Under the pieces are notes generated by a model, which was given only the letters and a program-made list of their open reading frames with translations, made no database searches and was not told the DNA's origin. This document shows, in pieces, positions 8,371-16,586 of a DNA stretch of 64,000 nucleotides. This DNA comes from an uncultured Dyadobacter sp. GTDB taxonomy: Bacteria; Bacteroidota; Bacteroidia; Cytophagales; Spirosomataceae. The DNA lies in assembly GCF_946482605.1 (NCBI RefSeq), contig NZ_CAMLSE010000017.1, forward strand, positions 124,001-188,000, written 5' to 3'. A program made the translations under genes and the position numbers. Position 1 is the stretch's first letter. Every line of letters starts with the position of its first letter.

Positions 8371-9009
8371 CTATTGGTCCTTGGGCTGATGGTCAAAAAT
8401 ATTGAACTTGGTTTCCCAGGGAGCGGTGCCTTCGTGCAGGTAAAAGCCCGAACACTTTTCGAGATATTGAATAAACTCCATTTTTGCCGCGTTAGCTTCA
8501 AGTTCATTCCTCTCTACACGTGCTTTATAGGTAATTGCACCAATAAAGAGATCGGTTAATTGAAAGAACAGATTTTCATGCGAGCGCAAGTGCTGAAAAT
8601 GGACAAACGGGGATTTGCCTTTATGGTAGTTATTGAAAACCTCTGTCATCTTTTGAAGTTTTTGTTTCCCCCTGGTATCCTTGATGTCGATAAAGATCCT
8701 GTATTTAAGCTCGATAGGATTTGGACGGAGTAGGTAATAGGCCATTTTGTAATAAAAATTATCATGTGACCCCTGATTGAAATCCTGGTTGTTCAACCGG
8801 TTCTTGTATTTGACCAGAACGCATCGAAATTCCAGCGGCGTATGAAAGAAAAAGTCGACCAGCTCTTTGTAAAGCCCGAGCCGCGACTTGGAAAATTTAT
8901 TCCATTTGATCTCAGCCATCGTATAGTGAGCTCTTTTGATATTTTCAAATTGTAGGTAAAGTTCGCGGTAGGCGATGTGCGGAACCTTGATGTATCCGAT
9001 ACACATCAC
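8371..9009 (-). CDS. DUF3800 domain protein with lost or uncertain start
   Basis: DUF3800 proteins are predicted RNase H-like metal-dependent enzymes. The conserved acidic residues are visible in EIKW, IDIKDTRG and QLTDLFIGA. The family's N-terminal motif (YNLFVDESCHLEHD) is encoded just upstream of the first usable start: the conserved frame is open to 9111 but holds no ATG, GTG or TTG before the GTG at 9009. The codon preceding GAG-TAC-AAT is AGG (9066-9064) where ATG would fit. Alternatively, ATG 9083 would enter the frame if one base were inserted in the GGG run. From GTG 9009 the protein would lack the first catalytic Asp. It is therefore probably inactive, unless an unusual start is used. 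The following gene begins two bases after its stop. Confidence 0.75.
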   Translation of the reverse strand: MMCIGYIKVPHIAYRELYLQFENIKRAHYTMAEIKWNKFSKSRLGLYKELVDFFFHTPLEFRCVLVKYKNRLNNQDFNQGSHDNFYYKMAYYLLRPNPIELKYRIFIDIKDTRGKQKLQKMTEVFNNYHKGKSPFVHFQHLRSHENLFFQLTDLFIGAITYKARVERNELEANAAKMEFIQYLEKCSGFYLHEGTAPWETKFNIFDHQPKDQ

Positions 9010-9171
9010 CGAAATTTGATCATGTTCAAGGTGGCAACTTTCGTCTACAAATAGATTGTACTCCCTACTGCTACTTGCGTCATTTCGATGTTTACTATCT
9101 CTGGCAATATCTTAATTTTCAGGTAAAATCCAATTTCCGAATCCCTGGTGGCTTACAGACCTTGCATAAAC

Positions 9172-9687
9172 CTACCTCAGCCCAAAATCATACCGCTTAT
9201 CGACAATCCTCCTCAAAATTCCGATCTGTCCGCAGTGGTACATCGTGTGTTTGACATTCCAGTCTATGGCTTCGAATTTGGTTTTGGCGATGGGATGCGG
9301 AGTAGGGGTTGGTTCCAGCGCGCTTTGAAGCTCTACAATATTAAGGGTCGCGAGGATCTCCAGTGACTTTTGCTGAATGGTTTTGAGGTCGGCCAGCAGT
9401 TGCGGCGGGTTGAATTTTCCAACAGACTGTTCGGCGAAGGAGATCGTGAACAGGTCGCTGTATTCCTTGATGGGCATTTGGCGGAGGATGTCCATCTGAT
9501 GCCCCCGGATAACCATGATGGAGTGGAAGTAATGGCTGACGATCAGATGTCCGACCTGCCAGGCAATGCTCGTTTCAATGGTGTCCGGGATGATTTCCCA
9601 TTTTTCGAATGGGATCGTTTCTACCAGTTTGTTGGTCCATTCGTAAGCGTTGGCATTTTGATGGATAAGGAGTTCGAGTTCGGTCAT
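9172..9687 (-). CDS. DinB family protein
   Basis: 171 residues from ATG 9687 (MTELELLIHQNANAYEW). The frame is open further upstream, but that part overlaps the divergent promoter and gene and has no family character. It has the DinB/YfiT-like four-helix pattern with spaced histidines (WQVGHLIVSHY and KHTMYHCGQIGILRR) that would form the metal site. DinB-like proteins act as metal-dependent thiol-linked transferases or have unknown roles. It is divergent from the next gene, with a 105-base shared control region. Confidence 0.8.
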   Translation of the reverse strand: MTELELLIHQNANAYEWTNKLVETIPFEKWEIIPDTIETSIAWQVGHLIVSHYFHSIMVIRGHQMDILRQMPIKEYSDLFTISFAEQSVGKFNPPQLLADLKTIQQKSLEILATLNIVELQSALEPTPTPHPIAKTKFEAIDWNVKHTMYHCGQIGILRRIVDKRYDFGLR

Positions 9688-9744
9688 ACAATGAAGATAA
9701 AAACGTTGAATTGGTCGTGCAGGGCTAAAAATAGCAGATGCGGC

Positions 9745-9773
9745 TTGCATTGCGCGTAAATTGTCTATTTTTG
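9745..9773 (+). promoter_or_regulatory. Promoter for the 9793 gene
   Basis: TTG at 9745-9747, an 18-base spacer and TATTTTTG at 9766-9773 match the Bacteroidota -33/-7 pattern. The -7 box ends 19 bases before the ATG. Confidence 0.5.
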
Positions 9774-9792
9774 GGCACATCTCAAGCGGATT

Positions 9793-10455
9793 ATGAAAGC
9801 AGCACATTTGGATGGCGGGCATCGCGAGGACTTGCAGGATTTGCTGATTGCCGTTGGACAGGACTTCGGCATCCGGTTTGAGGAAGGGGAATTTGCGAAC
9901 AGGATTACATTGGGCGAAGTCTGCGACTATGTGGCCGGGAGAATTCCGCTGGAAGACGATGGTTTCTGCACGACCCAAAGCGCTTTTTATAAACTTCGCG
10001 CAGCCATTGCCGGTAACGGTTACGAAAGCATTGTTACTCCCCAAACCCCATTGGTGAATGTCCTTCCCCGCATTGACAGGATCTCCGGAGTCAGAAAACT
10101 GGAAGCGAGCCTCGCTTTAAAACTCCCTATTCTCCGCCCTCCGTTTATTGTCGAAGCAGGACTTTCGCTCACAATGTTGTTTCTGCTGATCGGGACGTTT
10201 GCAGCGTGGAAACTTTTTGCTCCATGGCTTTTTGTGAGTATGGTCGCCTATGGGTTAGCCTGGAAATTTGGAAAGGAAATGCAAATCGAAACCGTGGGCG
10301 ACCTGGCCAGAACTTTGGCTGCGGACCATTATTTCAGGCTCAGGCGTGATCCCGCGACTATCAACCGAAAAGAATTCCGGGAAATCCTGATCACGAAATT
10401 GAACCAGAATTATCCGCGGGAATCGGATCGGGTGACGGCGGATAGTCGCTTGTGA
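9793..10455 (+). CDS. Uncharacterised membrane protein with a carrier-like N-terminus
   Basis: 220 residues, not recognised as a named family. Residues 1-60 read like a small helical carrier domain (ITLGEVCDYVAGRI resembles helix III of acyl-carrier proteins), but I see no clear DSL phosphopantetheine site. One long or two short membrane helices lie near residues 118-160 (SLTMLFLLIGTFAAW, LFVSMVAYGLAWKFG). The C-terminal 60 residues again resemble a small helical domain (TVGDLARTLA, then KEFREILITKL). It is a single gene with its own promoter. Function unknown. Confidence 0.7.
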   Translation: MKAAHLDGGHREDLQDLLIAVGQDFGIRFEEGEFANRITLGEVCDYVAGRIPLEDDGFCTTQSAFYKLRAAIAGNGYESIVTPQTPLVNVLPRIDRISGVRKLEASLALKLPILRPPFIVEAGLSLTMLFLLIGTFAAWKLFAPWLFVSMVAYGLAWKFGKEMQIETVGDLARTLAADHYFRLRRDPATINRKEFREILITKLNQNYPRESDRVTADSRL

Positions 10456-10668
10456 ACCGGGAATGAAAACCTTCCGTCTCCGGATATCGGGTTCAAAACC
10501 GTAACCTTCAGGACAGCGCAATGCATTTCTACCTAACCGTGCCGCCAGACTTCACTGCCTCGAAAAGCTAAACTGGATAATTTTCATGGAGAATATCATT
10601 AAATTGTAGAGGCCTTTCGCTTTTGCCGGTATCTTTCAGGGGAACATTTCATCAAGACCAGTTAATCC

Positions 10669-11250
10669 GTGAAAAACCTTTACAGCCACTATTCCGAGGA
10701 AGCATTGATGACGTTGATCTGCGAGGACAATGAGGAGCTGGCTTTCAGGGAGTTGTATCGCCGGCATGTGCGGCTTCTCGTGCATACTGCCATTCGGAAG
10801 ACCGGCTTGAAAACCATCGCGGAAGACCTCGTTCAGGAAACTTTCGTGAAATTCTGGCTGGGCAGGCATCGATTTGACATCCATAAAAACATCCAGGCCT
10901 ACCTGCTCGGCACCCTTCGCCACTGCATTATCAATTACTATCACCAGGAGCAGAGAAAGCAGGTCTCGACGCTCGGAGCGGATGATTTTCTGCCGGACAA
11001 CGATACCAGCGAACACCTCGACTTCAATACGCTCCACGAATTTTACGAACAATCCCTCCTGAAACTCCCCGAAAAATGCCGGGAAGTATTTACGCTCAGC
11101 CGCAAGGGTTACAGCCTCAAGGAAATCGCAGCGCAAATGGAGATTTCCGAAAAAACAGTGGAGGCCCACATCAGCAAAGCATTGAAAATCCTGCGGATTG
11201 AAATGAAAGATTACATCGCACTTGCGCTGATCTCTCTCCCTTTACTTTGA
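10669..11250 (+). CDS. ECF RNA polymerase sigma factor
   Basis: 193 residues starting at GTG 10669 (MKNLYSHYSEEALMTLI); the next ATG would cut into region 2. Sigma region 2 spans about residues 15-85 (AEDLVQETFVKFW). Region 4 spans about 125-180 (LPEKCREVFTLSRKGYSLKE, then the recognition helix EISEKTVEAHISKAL). It belongs to the Bacteroidota FecI-like sigma group paired with FecR and TonB-dependent SusC proteins. A possible -7 box, TATCTTTC, lies at 10630-10637. The 213 bases before it hold nothing else I can support. Confidence 0.95.
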   Translation: MKNLYSHYSEEALMTLICEDNEELAFRELYRRHVRLLVHTAIRKTGLKTIAEDLVQETFVKFWLGRHRFDIHKNIQAYLLGTLRHCIINYYHQEQRKQVSTLGADDFLPDNDTSEHLDFNTLHEFYEQSLLKLPEKCREVFTLSRKGYSLKEIAAQMEISEKTVEAHISKALKILRIEMKDYIALALISLPLL

Positions 11251-11362
11251 CATATCCAATTTTTTGAAAAAAAATTTCTATTGGACTAAGGGTTCCGTAA
11301 CGGTTTCCCGGACTGTACTATCAGTTGCCTAATTAAGTGTTAAAAATACACCTAAAAAACCT

Positions 11363-12346
11363 ATGAACCCCGAAACCCTTAAAAAGTACCTCTCCAACCA
11401 ATGCACCGACGAGGAGCGCAGGCAGGTGAATGAATGGTATCAGCAGCTGGATTTTCCATCGGAAGAACAGTTTGCCAATTCCGATGAAGAGCGGTTGTAC
11501 CGAAGCATCCGATCCGAACTGGAAAGTTCCCAACTGGAAAGAAATGAACCGCAGGCTTCGGTACGGCCTGTTGTGAGTATCTGGAATTATATCGGTCGCA
11601 TTGCGGCGGTGTTATTGCTCGGCATGGGTATTCTGTATTGGATGTATCAAAAGCCGGTGACGATAGCGCCCGATACGCCGGAAGCTTTGGATACGGAGGT
11701 CTCCTTCACGAACAGGCAGGCGAAAATCATTTCTTACCTGCTGCCCGACAGCACGGTGGTGTGGCTGCATCCGGGCTCGGAGTTGCATTATTCCCAGGCA
11801 TTTGTAAAGCGGGCAGTACGGTTTTCGGGCGAGGCTTTTTTCGACGTCAAACGGGATCCGGCACACCCGTTTATGATCTGTTCAGGTGATATGCGGACAA
11901 AGGTGCTCGGGACTAGCTTCAACGTACGCGCATTCGAAGGCGATCCTACTTTCAAAATTTCCGTCGTGACCGGCAGTGTGCAGGTGAGCGATGCGAAAAA
12001 GCAGGAAGTGGTAGTGTTAAAACCAGCTGAGGAAGTTGTTTTCGAAACAAAATCAAAGCACCTCACTGTCCGACAGACGAAAGAAAGGGGGACAGACAAG
12101 GAACTTTGGCAATCGGCCTCGCTGGTATTCGATGAAACCCCTATGGCGGAAGTCGCCGGGCGACTCATGGGCACCTTCCACGTGAAGATCGATTTTGCCG
12201 ATCCGCAACTGGCCCAATGCCGCTTGAAAGTGGATTTCACACAACAAAGATTACCCGAAATCCTGGACATGATCGACACGCTACTCGGCAGTACCTACCG
12301 ACTGGAAGGAGATCGGATCACGTTCAGTGGGGAGGGGTGCCGGTGA
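11363..12346 (+). CDS. FecR family anti-sigma factor
   Basis: 327 residues. The cytoplasmic N-terminus (about 1-70) should hold the sigma factor. One membrane helix lies near 77-95 (IAAVLLLGMGILYWM). The periplasmic FecR domain covers about 115-225 (GEAFFDVKRDPAHPFMI, KVLGTSFNVRAF). A C-terminal DUF4974 domain covers about 250-325 (MAEVAGRLMGTFHV), which is expected to contact the STN domain of the downstream SusC. It lies 112 bases after its sigma gene. The 3' end runs into octamer repeats that separate it from susC. Confidence 0.93.
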   Translation: MNPETLKKYLSNQCTDEERRQVNEWYQQLDFPSEEQFANSDEERLYRSIRSELESSQLERNEPQASVRPVVSIWNYIGRIAAVLLLGMGILYWMYQKPVTIAPDTPEALDTEVSFTNRQAKIISYLLPDSTVVWLHPGSELHYSQAFVKRAVRFSGEAFFDVKRDPAHPFMICSGDMRTKVLGTSFNVRAFEGDPTFKISVVTGSVQVSDAKKQEVVVLKPAEEVVFETKSKHLTVRQTKERGTDKELWQSASLVFDETPMAEVAGRLMGTFHVKIDFADPQLAQCRLKVDFTQQRLPEILDMIDTLLGSTYRLEGDRITFSGEGCR

Positions 12347-12357
12347 AAATTAATGAT

Positions 12358-12625
12358 TGAATGACTGACCGAATTGTGAATGAGTGAATGAGTGAATGAG
12401 TGAATGAATAGTTAAGATTTTTTTAATGATTCAGATCCCCAGACTCATAATTGATTGATTAAATATTCACTCATTCCCCGTTCCACGACGGCTCATCGCC
12501 CTTCGACCCAGTCAATCATTCACAGTTCCACTGCGGCTCATTCAGTCATTCACTCATCCACTCATTCACACATTCACACATTCACTCATTCAAAATTCAC
12601 TCATTCACTCATTCATTTAACAAAC
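12358..12625. repeat. Second octamer-repeat island, inverted arms
   Basis: Left arm (about 12358-12410) reads GAATGAGTGA on the + strand. Right arm (about 12468-12625) reads TCACTCATTC and contains the same linker motif (CCCCGTTCCACGACGG) as the island at 5249-5890. It fills the gap between fecR and susC together with the structured element at 12671-12792. No credible protein is encoded. Confidence 0.8.
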
Positions 12626-12670
12626 AGCAAATTATGAAAACATAGCTACCTCCATCTCCACATTTTGGTC

Positions 12671-12792
12671 AAAAAAAATCAGGAGTGGTTGCGACACCCC
12701 TGATGGTAACTGACTAAAAATCTCCCCGAACGTGCGGTTCGCAGGCTTGCCGATGGCAGGCCTGACGGGATTGTTATTTCCTAACATTTCAA
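12671..12792 (-). ncRNA. Candidate antisense small RNA upstream of susC
   Basis: Read on the minus strand, this element ends in an intrinsic terminator: ATCAGG-x-GTG / CAC-x-CCTGAT (12678-12704, loop 7) followed by eight T. Before it lie a GAAC/GTTC hairpin (12728-12740) and a long stacked palindrome (12742-12764). A perfect minus-strand -7 box, TACGTTTG, sits at 12805-12798, so a transcript of about 120 bases would start near 12792, antisense to the susC 5' leader. I find no convincing -33 element. Cis-antisense RNAs at this position (for example DonS) are known to repress PULs in Bacteroides; the parallel is inferred. Confidence 0.45.
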
Positions 12793-12810
12793 CCAGTCAA
12801 ACGTAAAATT

Positions 12811-15800
12811 ATGAAAAAACCTTTTCATCCCTGGCATGGATTGCTACTCCGGATCATGCGCCTGACTTTCTATCAGTTATTTTTGATCAGCTTCTGTTCG
12901 GTGGTGGCGCTGGCCAGTCACGCGCCCGCCCAGGAGCTGCTGAACCGTGATGTGACATTGGAGCTGAAAAATGTGACGCTCAACGAAGTACTTAGCCGTT
13001 TGGAACAGGATACCAAAGTGAAGTTTGCGTACAGCAGCAACCTGGTGGGCCTGAACCGCCCGGTGACCATCGAGGCGCGGCAGGAGAAACTTTCCGCAGT
13101 GCTGGACCGGCTCCTCGCACCGCTGGATATCAGCTACCGTGTGCGAAGCAATCAGATCCTGCTCTCCCGGGCGCAACGTAAAACCGGCGCATTACCCGAG
13201 TCTGCCGTTGTACAGAGCGTCGCTGTTGCAGACCGGACGGTGAAGGGAACGGTGACCACGCCTGAAACCAACGAGCCGCTCCCGGGGGTGAGCATTATCC
13301 TCAAAAGCACCCAGCGTGGTACCACTACCGACGTGAATGGCAAGTTCCAGCTCGATGTGCCGGATGAGAATGCCACTTTGATCTTTTCCTTTGTGGGCTA
13401 CCTGTCCCAGGAAATCTCAGTGGGTAACCGCACCGACCTCTCCATTGTATTGGCGCCCGACACCAAGGCGTTGGATGAGATCGTGGTCGTCGGCTATGGT
13501 ACGCAAAAGAAATCGACATTAACCGGTGCCATCGCCGCCGTGAAGGGCAGCGACATTGCTGAAAACCCGGTGCCGAACATTTCCAACTCCATTGCAGGCC
13601 GTGTAGCCGGGGTGAGTATGCGCCCGAATGGCGGCCAGCCGGGATCCGATTCGCCGGAGATCCATATCCGGGGCATTGGTACAACGGGTAACAATAAGCC
13701 GCTGGTGGTCGTCGATGGCGTGATCCGCGACAATATCAACCAAATCGATCCGGGATCGATCGAGACCGTCACGGTTTTGAAAGACGCCGCAGCTGTGGCG
13801 CCATACGGTTTGGGCGGAGCCAACGGGGTGCTTTTGATCACCACCAAAAAAGGAGTTGCCGGAACACCTACATTGAGTTTTAATGCCTACTACGGCTGGC
13901 AGACACCGACCTATTACCCCAAACTGCTCGGTGCCCAGGATTATATGAGGCTCAAAAATGAAGCCTATCTCAATGAAAACCCTACCGGGACCCAGCTTCC
14001 TTTCGCGACCGACCTGGTGGAAGATTACGTGAACCTGAACCGCGAGAACCCGGACAAATATCCGATCAGCAATACCAGGGAACTCGTGAACATGCGTGCG
14101 CCCATGCAGAACTATGCTTTGCAGCTCAGCGGGGGCTCGGAGCGCATTAAGTACCAAACCGGCCTGGGCTTCCTGAAACAGAACGGGATGTTCGATCCGG
14201 TGAAGTATATGCGTTACAGCTACAACATGAATCTGACCGCGGAGGCGACGAAAACGACGACGGTCTCGCTGTCGCTGATAGGCTCGGTCGAGCGCATTTC
14301 GTCGGTGGATACCGCTGTGTCGGCCGGGAACTTGTTTCGAAACGGATTCAAATACATTCCGATACGCTCATTGTATTACAGCAATGGCCTGTGGGGCGAA
14401 TTTGCGGGTAACTCACCGGTAGGTGTGCTGAATGCCGGTTATACCAAAAACGGCAACAATACATTGCTGACGACGATCGCGATCGAGCAAAGGCTGCCGT
14501 TTATCAAGGGATTGAGCATCAAAGGCACATTCAGCTACGATCCCAGCCAGCGGACCAAAAAAGGTTATCACAAACCATTTTACTACTATACCCAGGACCT
14601 GACGACAACGCCTTATACCTACAAACGTGAGATCTCGACTGCGGAAGGCGGTGCGGCCGCATTCTCCTGGCTGGCCCAGCAGTTTATCAAAACACAGACA
14701 TTTACCTACCAGGGCTACCTCAATTACCACAATACGTTTGGCAAGCACGACTTTACCGGCCTGCTCGTGGCAGAAGCGCGGAACAATACCTACGAACTGT
14801 TCTCTGCCCGCCGCAACAACTTTGCCGTGGATGTGGACGAGCTGAATATGGGTAGTTCCAATAAAAACGACTTCGATAACGGCGGTACGTCATCGACCGG
14901 CAGTCAGATCGGCTACGTGTACAGGGTAGGATACGCCTATGCCGGCAAATACCTGCTCGAAGCATCGGGACGCTATGACGGGCACTACTATTTCGCGCCG
15001 GGCAAGCGCTGGGGGTACTTCCCCGCATTCTCCGCGGGTTGGGTTATTTCGGAGGAGAATTTCCTTAAAAACGGTTTCAACTGGGTCGATAACCTGAAAG
15101 TAAGGGGTTCGTGGGGTAAATCGGGGAACCTGGCGGGAACTGCATTTCAATACCTGACAGGCTATAACCTCAACGGTAACGCCTACGCATTCGGTCCCGG
15201 TTCGATGGTACAAGGCGCTGTCGTGCCGAATGAGGCCAACAAGAACATTACCTGGGAGATCTCGAACAAAACGGATATCGGCCTGGAAGCATCCTTGTGG
15301 AGAGGCATGCTGACGATCGAGGCGGATTATTTTCACGAAAAACGGACCGGAATGCTGTTGCCGCCCGCGGTGAGCGTGCCGGTTGAATACGGTCTCGCGC
15401 TGGCCGATGAAAATGGCGGGACGATGGAGAACAAGGGAATAGAGCTGAGCCTGGGAACGAATTACAGGTTTCAGAATGATCTGAGACTGAGCATCAATGG
15501 TAATGTGAGTTTTGCCAAAAATAAGATGATTAAAGTCTTTGAAACTGCCGCCACGCGTAATAATCCGAACCGCAGCCGTACAGGCCGTGCATTGGGCACG
15601 CAGTTTGGCTACAAAACGGACGGCCTTTTCGGCACCGAAGATGACAAGAACGACGACGGGCTCATCAATGCCGGCGACGGTTATAATGTGACCCAGTTCG
15701 GAGCTTTACGTCCCGGCGATATCCGTTACGTTGACGTCAGCGGGCCGCAGGGCATACCCGACGGTAAGATCGATTCGAACGACGAAGTGGTGATCGGTAA

Positions 15801-16290
15801 GCCGGTGTACCCGCTGCTGACCTATGGTTTGAACGCGACCGCCGACTGGAAAGGCTTCGATCTGAACCTGTTTTTCCAGGGATCGTCGTTAGCCAGCCTG
15901 GACATCCGTCAGTTCCAGACCATTCCATTCAACAACAACAACAGTAATTCGAGCTACGAGTATTACGACAACCGCTGGACCCCGCAAACGCAGGATGCCC
16001 GCTACCCGCGCGCTACCCAGGCTCCTTACGCGAACAACACGCAGCTATCGGATTTCTGGATGACGAGCACGGCGCATTTACGGCTCAAAAACGCGATCAT
16101 CGGCTACACCATTCCGAAGCAAATCGTGAAAGCGCTGCGGATCCAAAGCGTTCGGGTCTATGCATCCGGCCAAAACCTGCTGACGATGAGTAAGTTGAAA
16201 TTCATGGACCCGGAAGTAGGCTACACCGACCGCGAAACCGCCTACCCGAACCAGAAGACTTACGTGTTTGGGCTTAATGTGACATTCTGA
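12811..16290 (+). CDS. SusC/RagA TonB-dependent receptor with STN signalling domain
   Basis: 1159 residues. After a signal peptide (about 1-40) comes an STN domain (about 50-115; SRLEQDTKVKFAYSS), which transmits signals to FecR. Next are a carboxypeptidase-regulatory-like domain (about 140-215; VKGTVTTPETNEPLPGVSI), the DEIVVVGYGTQKK junction, the plug (about 225-345), and a large barrel ending in NVTF. It imports a nutrient oligomer across the outer membrane with the SusD partner downstream and, through STN, controls the sigma/FecR pair upstream. The substrate is unknown. The gap to susD is unusually long (296 bases) and filled with repeats. Confidence 0.96.
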   Translation: MKKPFHPWHGLLLRIMRLTFYQLFLISFCSVVALASHAPAQELLNRDVTLELKNVTLNEVLSRLEQDTKVKFAYSSNLVGLNRPVTIEARQEKLSAVLDRLLAPLDISYRVRSNQILLSRAQRKTGALPESAVVQSVAVADRTVKGTVTTPETNEPLPGVSIILKSTQRGTTTDVNGKFQLDVPDENATLIFSFVGYLSQEISVGNRTDLSIVLAPDTKALDEIVVVGYGTQKKSTLTGAIAAVKGSDIAENPVPNISNSIAGRVAGVSMRPNGGQPGSDSPEIHIRGIGTTGNNKPLVVVDGVIRDNINQIDPGSIETVTVLKDAAAVAPYGLGGANGVLLITTKKGVAGTPTLSFNAYYGWQTPTYYPKLLGAQDYMRLKNEAYLNENPTGTQLPFATDLVEDYVNLNRENPDKYPISNTRELVNMRAPMQNYALQLSGGSERIKYQTGLGFLKQNGMFDPVKYMRYSYNMNLTAEATKTTTVSLSLIGSVERISSVDTAVSAGNLFRNGFKYIPIRSLYYSNGLWGEFAGNSPVGVLNAGYTKNGNNTLLTTIAIEQRLPFIKGLSIKGTFSYDPSQRTKKGYHKPFYYYTQDLTTTPYTYKREISTAEGGAAAFSWLAQQFIKTQTFTYQGYLNYHNTFGKHDFTGLLVAEARNNTYELFSARRNNFAVDVDELNMGSSNKNDFDNGGTSSTGSQIGYVYRVGYAYAGKYLLEASGRYDGHYYFAPGKRWGYFPAFSAGWVISEENFLKNGFNWVDNLKVRGSWGKSGNLAGTAFQYLTGYNLNGNAYAFGPGSMVQGAVVPNEANKNITWEISNKTDIGLEASLWRGMLTIEADYFHEKRTGMLLPPAVSVPVEYGLALADENGGTMENKGIELSLGTNYRFQNDLRLSINGNVSFAKNKMIKVFETAATRNNPNRSRTGRALGTQFGYKTDGLFGTEDDKNDDGLINAGDGYNVTQFGALRPGDIRYVDVSGPQGIPDGKIDSNDEVVIGKPVYPLLTYGLNATADWKGFDLNLFFQGSSLASLDIRQFQTIPFNNNNSNSSYEYYDNRWTPQTQDARYPRATQAPYANNTQLSDFWMTSTAHLRLKNAIIGYTIPKQIVKALRIQSVRVYASGQNLLTMSKLKFMDPEVGYTDRETAYPNQKTYVFGLNVTF

Positions 16291-16376
16291 GTGATAAATG
16301 TGTGATGAAATGCTGTGAGAAGCCTGCGTCGAATTGGTAACCTGTTACTGACACCCTGAGCATTGCTGTCGGCCGG

Positions 16377-16428
16377 TTGTCATCCGCAATTGTCATCCGC
16401 AATTGTCATCCGCAATTGTCACTTGCAA
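16377..16428. repeat. 13-bp tandem repeat, four units
   Basis: Four consecutive copies of TTGTCATCCGCAA, the last degenerate (TTGTCACTTGCAA). It leads directly into the REP-like element and shares its TTGTCA start. It lies in the susC-susD gap. Confidence 0.9.
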
Positions 16429-16429
16429 T

Positions 16430-16513
16430 TGTCACCCTGAGCGAAGTCGAAGGGCATATGCACTCCGCAAAAACCCTTCGACCGCCGGGCGGCCCCGTCC
16501 GCTCAGGGTGACA
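16430..16513. repeat. REP-like inverted repeat in the susC-susD gap
   Basis: TGTCACCCTGAGCG plus CGAAGGG on the left pairs with CCCTTCG and CGCTCAGGGTGACA on the right, forming a long imperfect hairpin. The core (CACCCTGAGCG...CGAAGGG) is a widespread extragenic repeat motif in environmental bacteria (remembered, not searched). It would form a strong structure in the susC-susD transcript. Confidence 0.85.
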
Positions 16514-16586
16514 GAGACATCCACCCAGGGTGACAAAGCGAGGCCGGGCGTTGCAAGCAAATCATTTACAAAAACCTTTGAAACCA

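Noticed and set aside
12455..12637. Short + strand open frame rich in Ser, His and Thr
   Set aside because: It only translates the octamer repeat and has no start context or homologous character.
16430..16513. Inverted repeat as a terminator or insertion-sequence end
   Set aside because: No T-tract follows and no transposase is near; it fits a REP-like element better.
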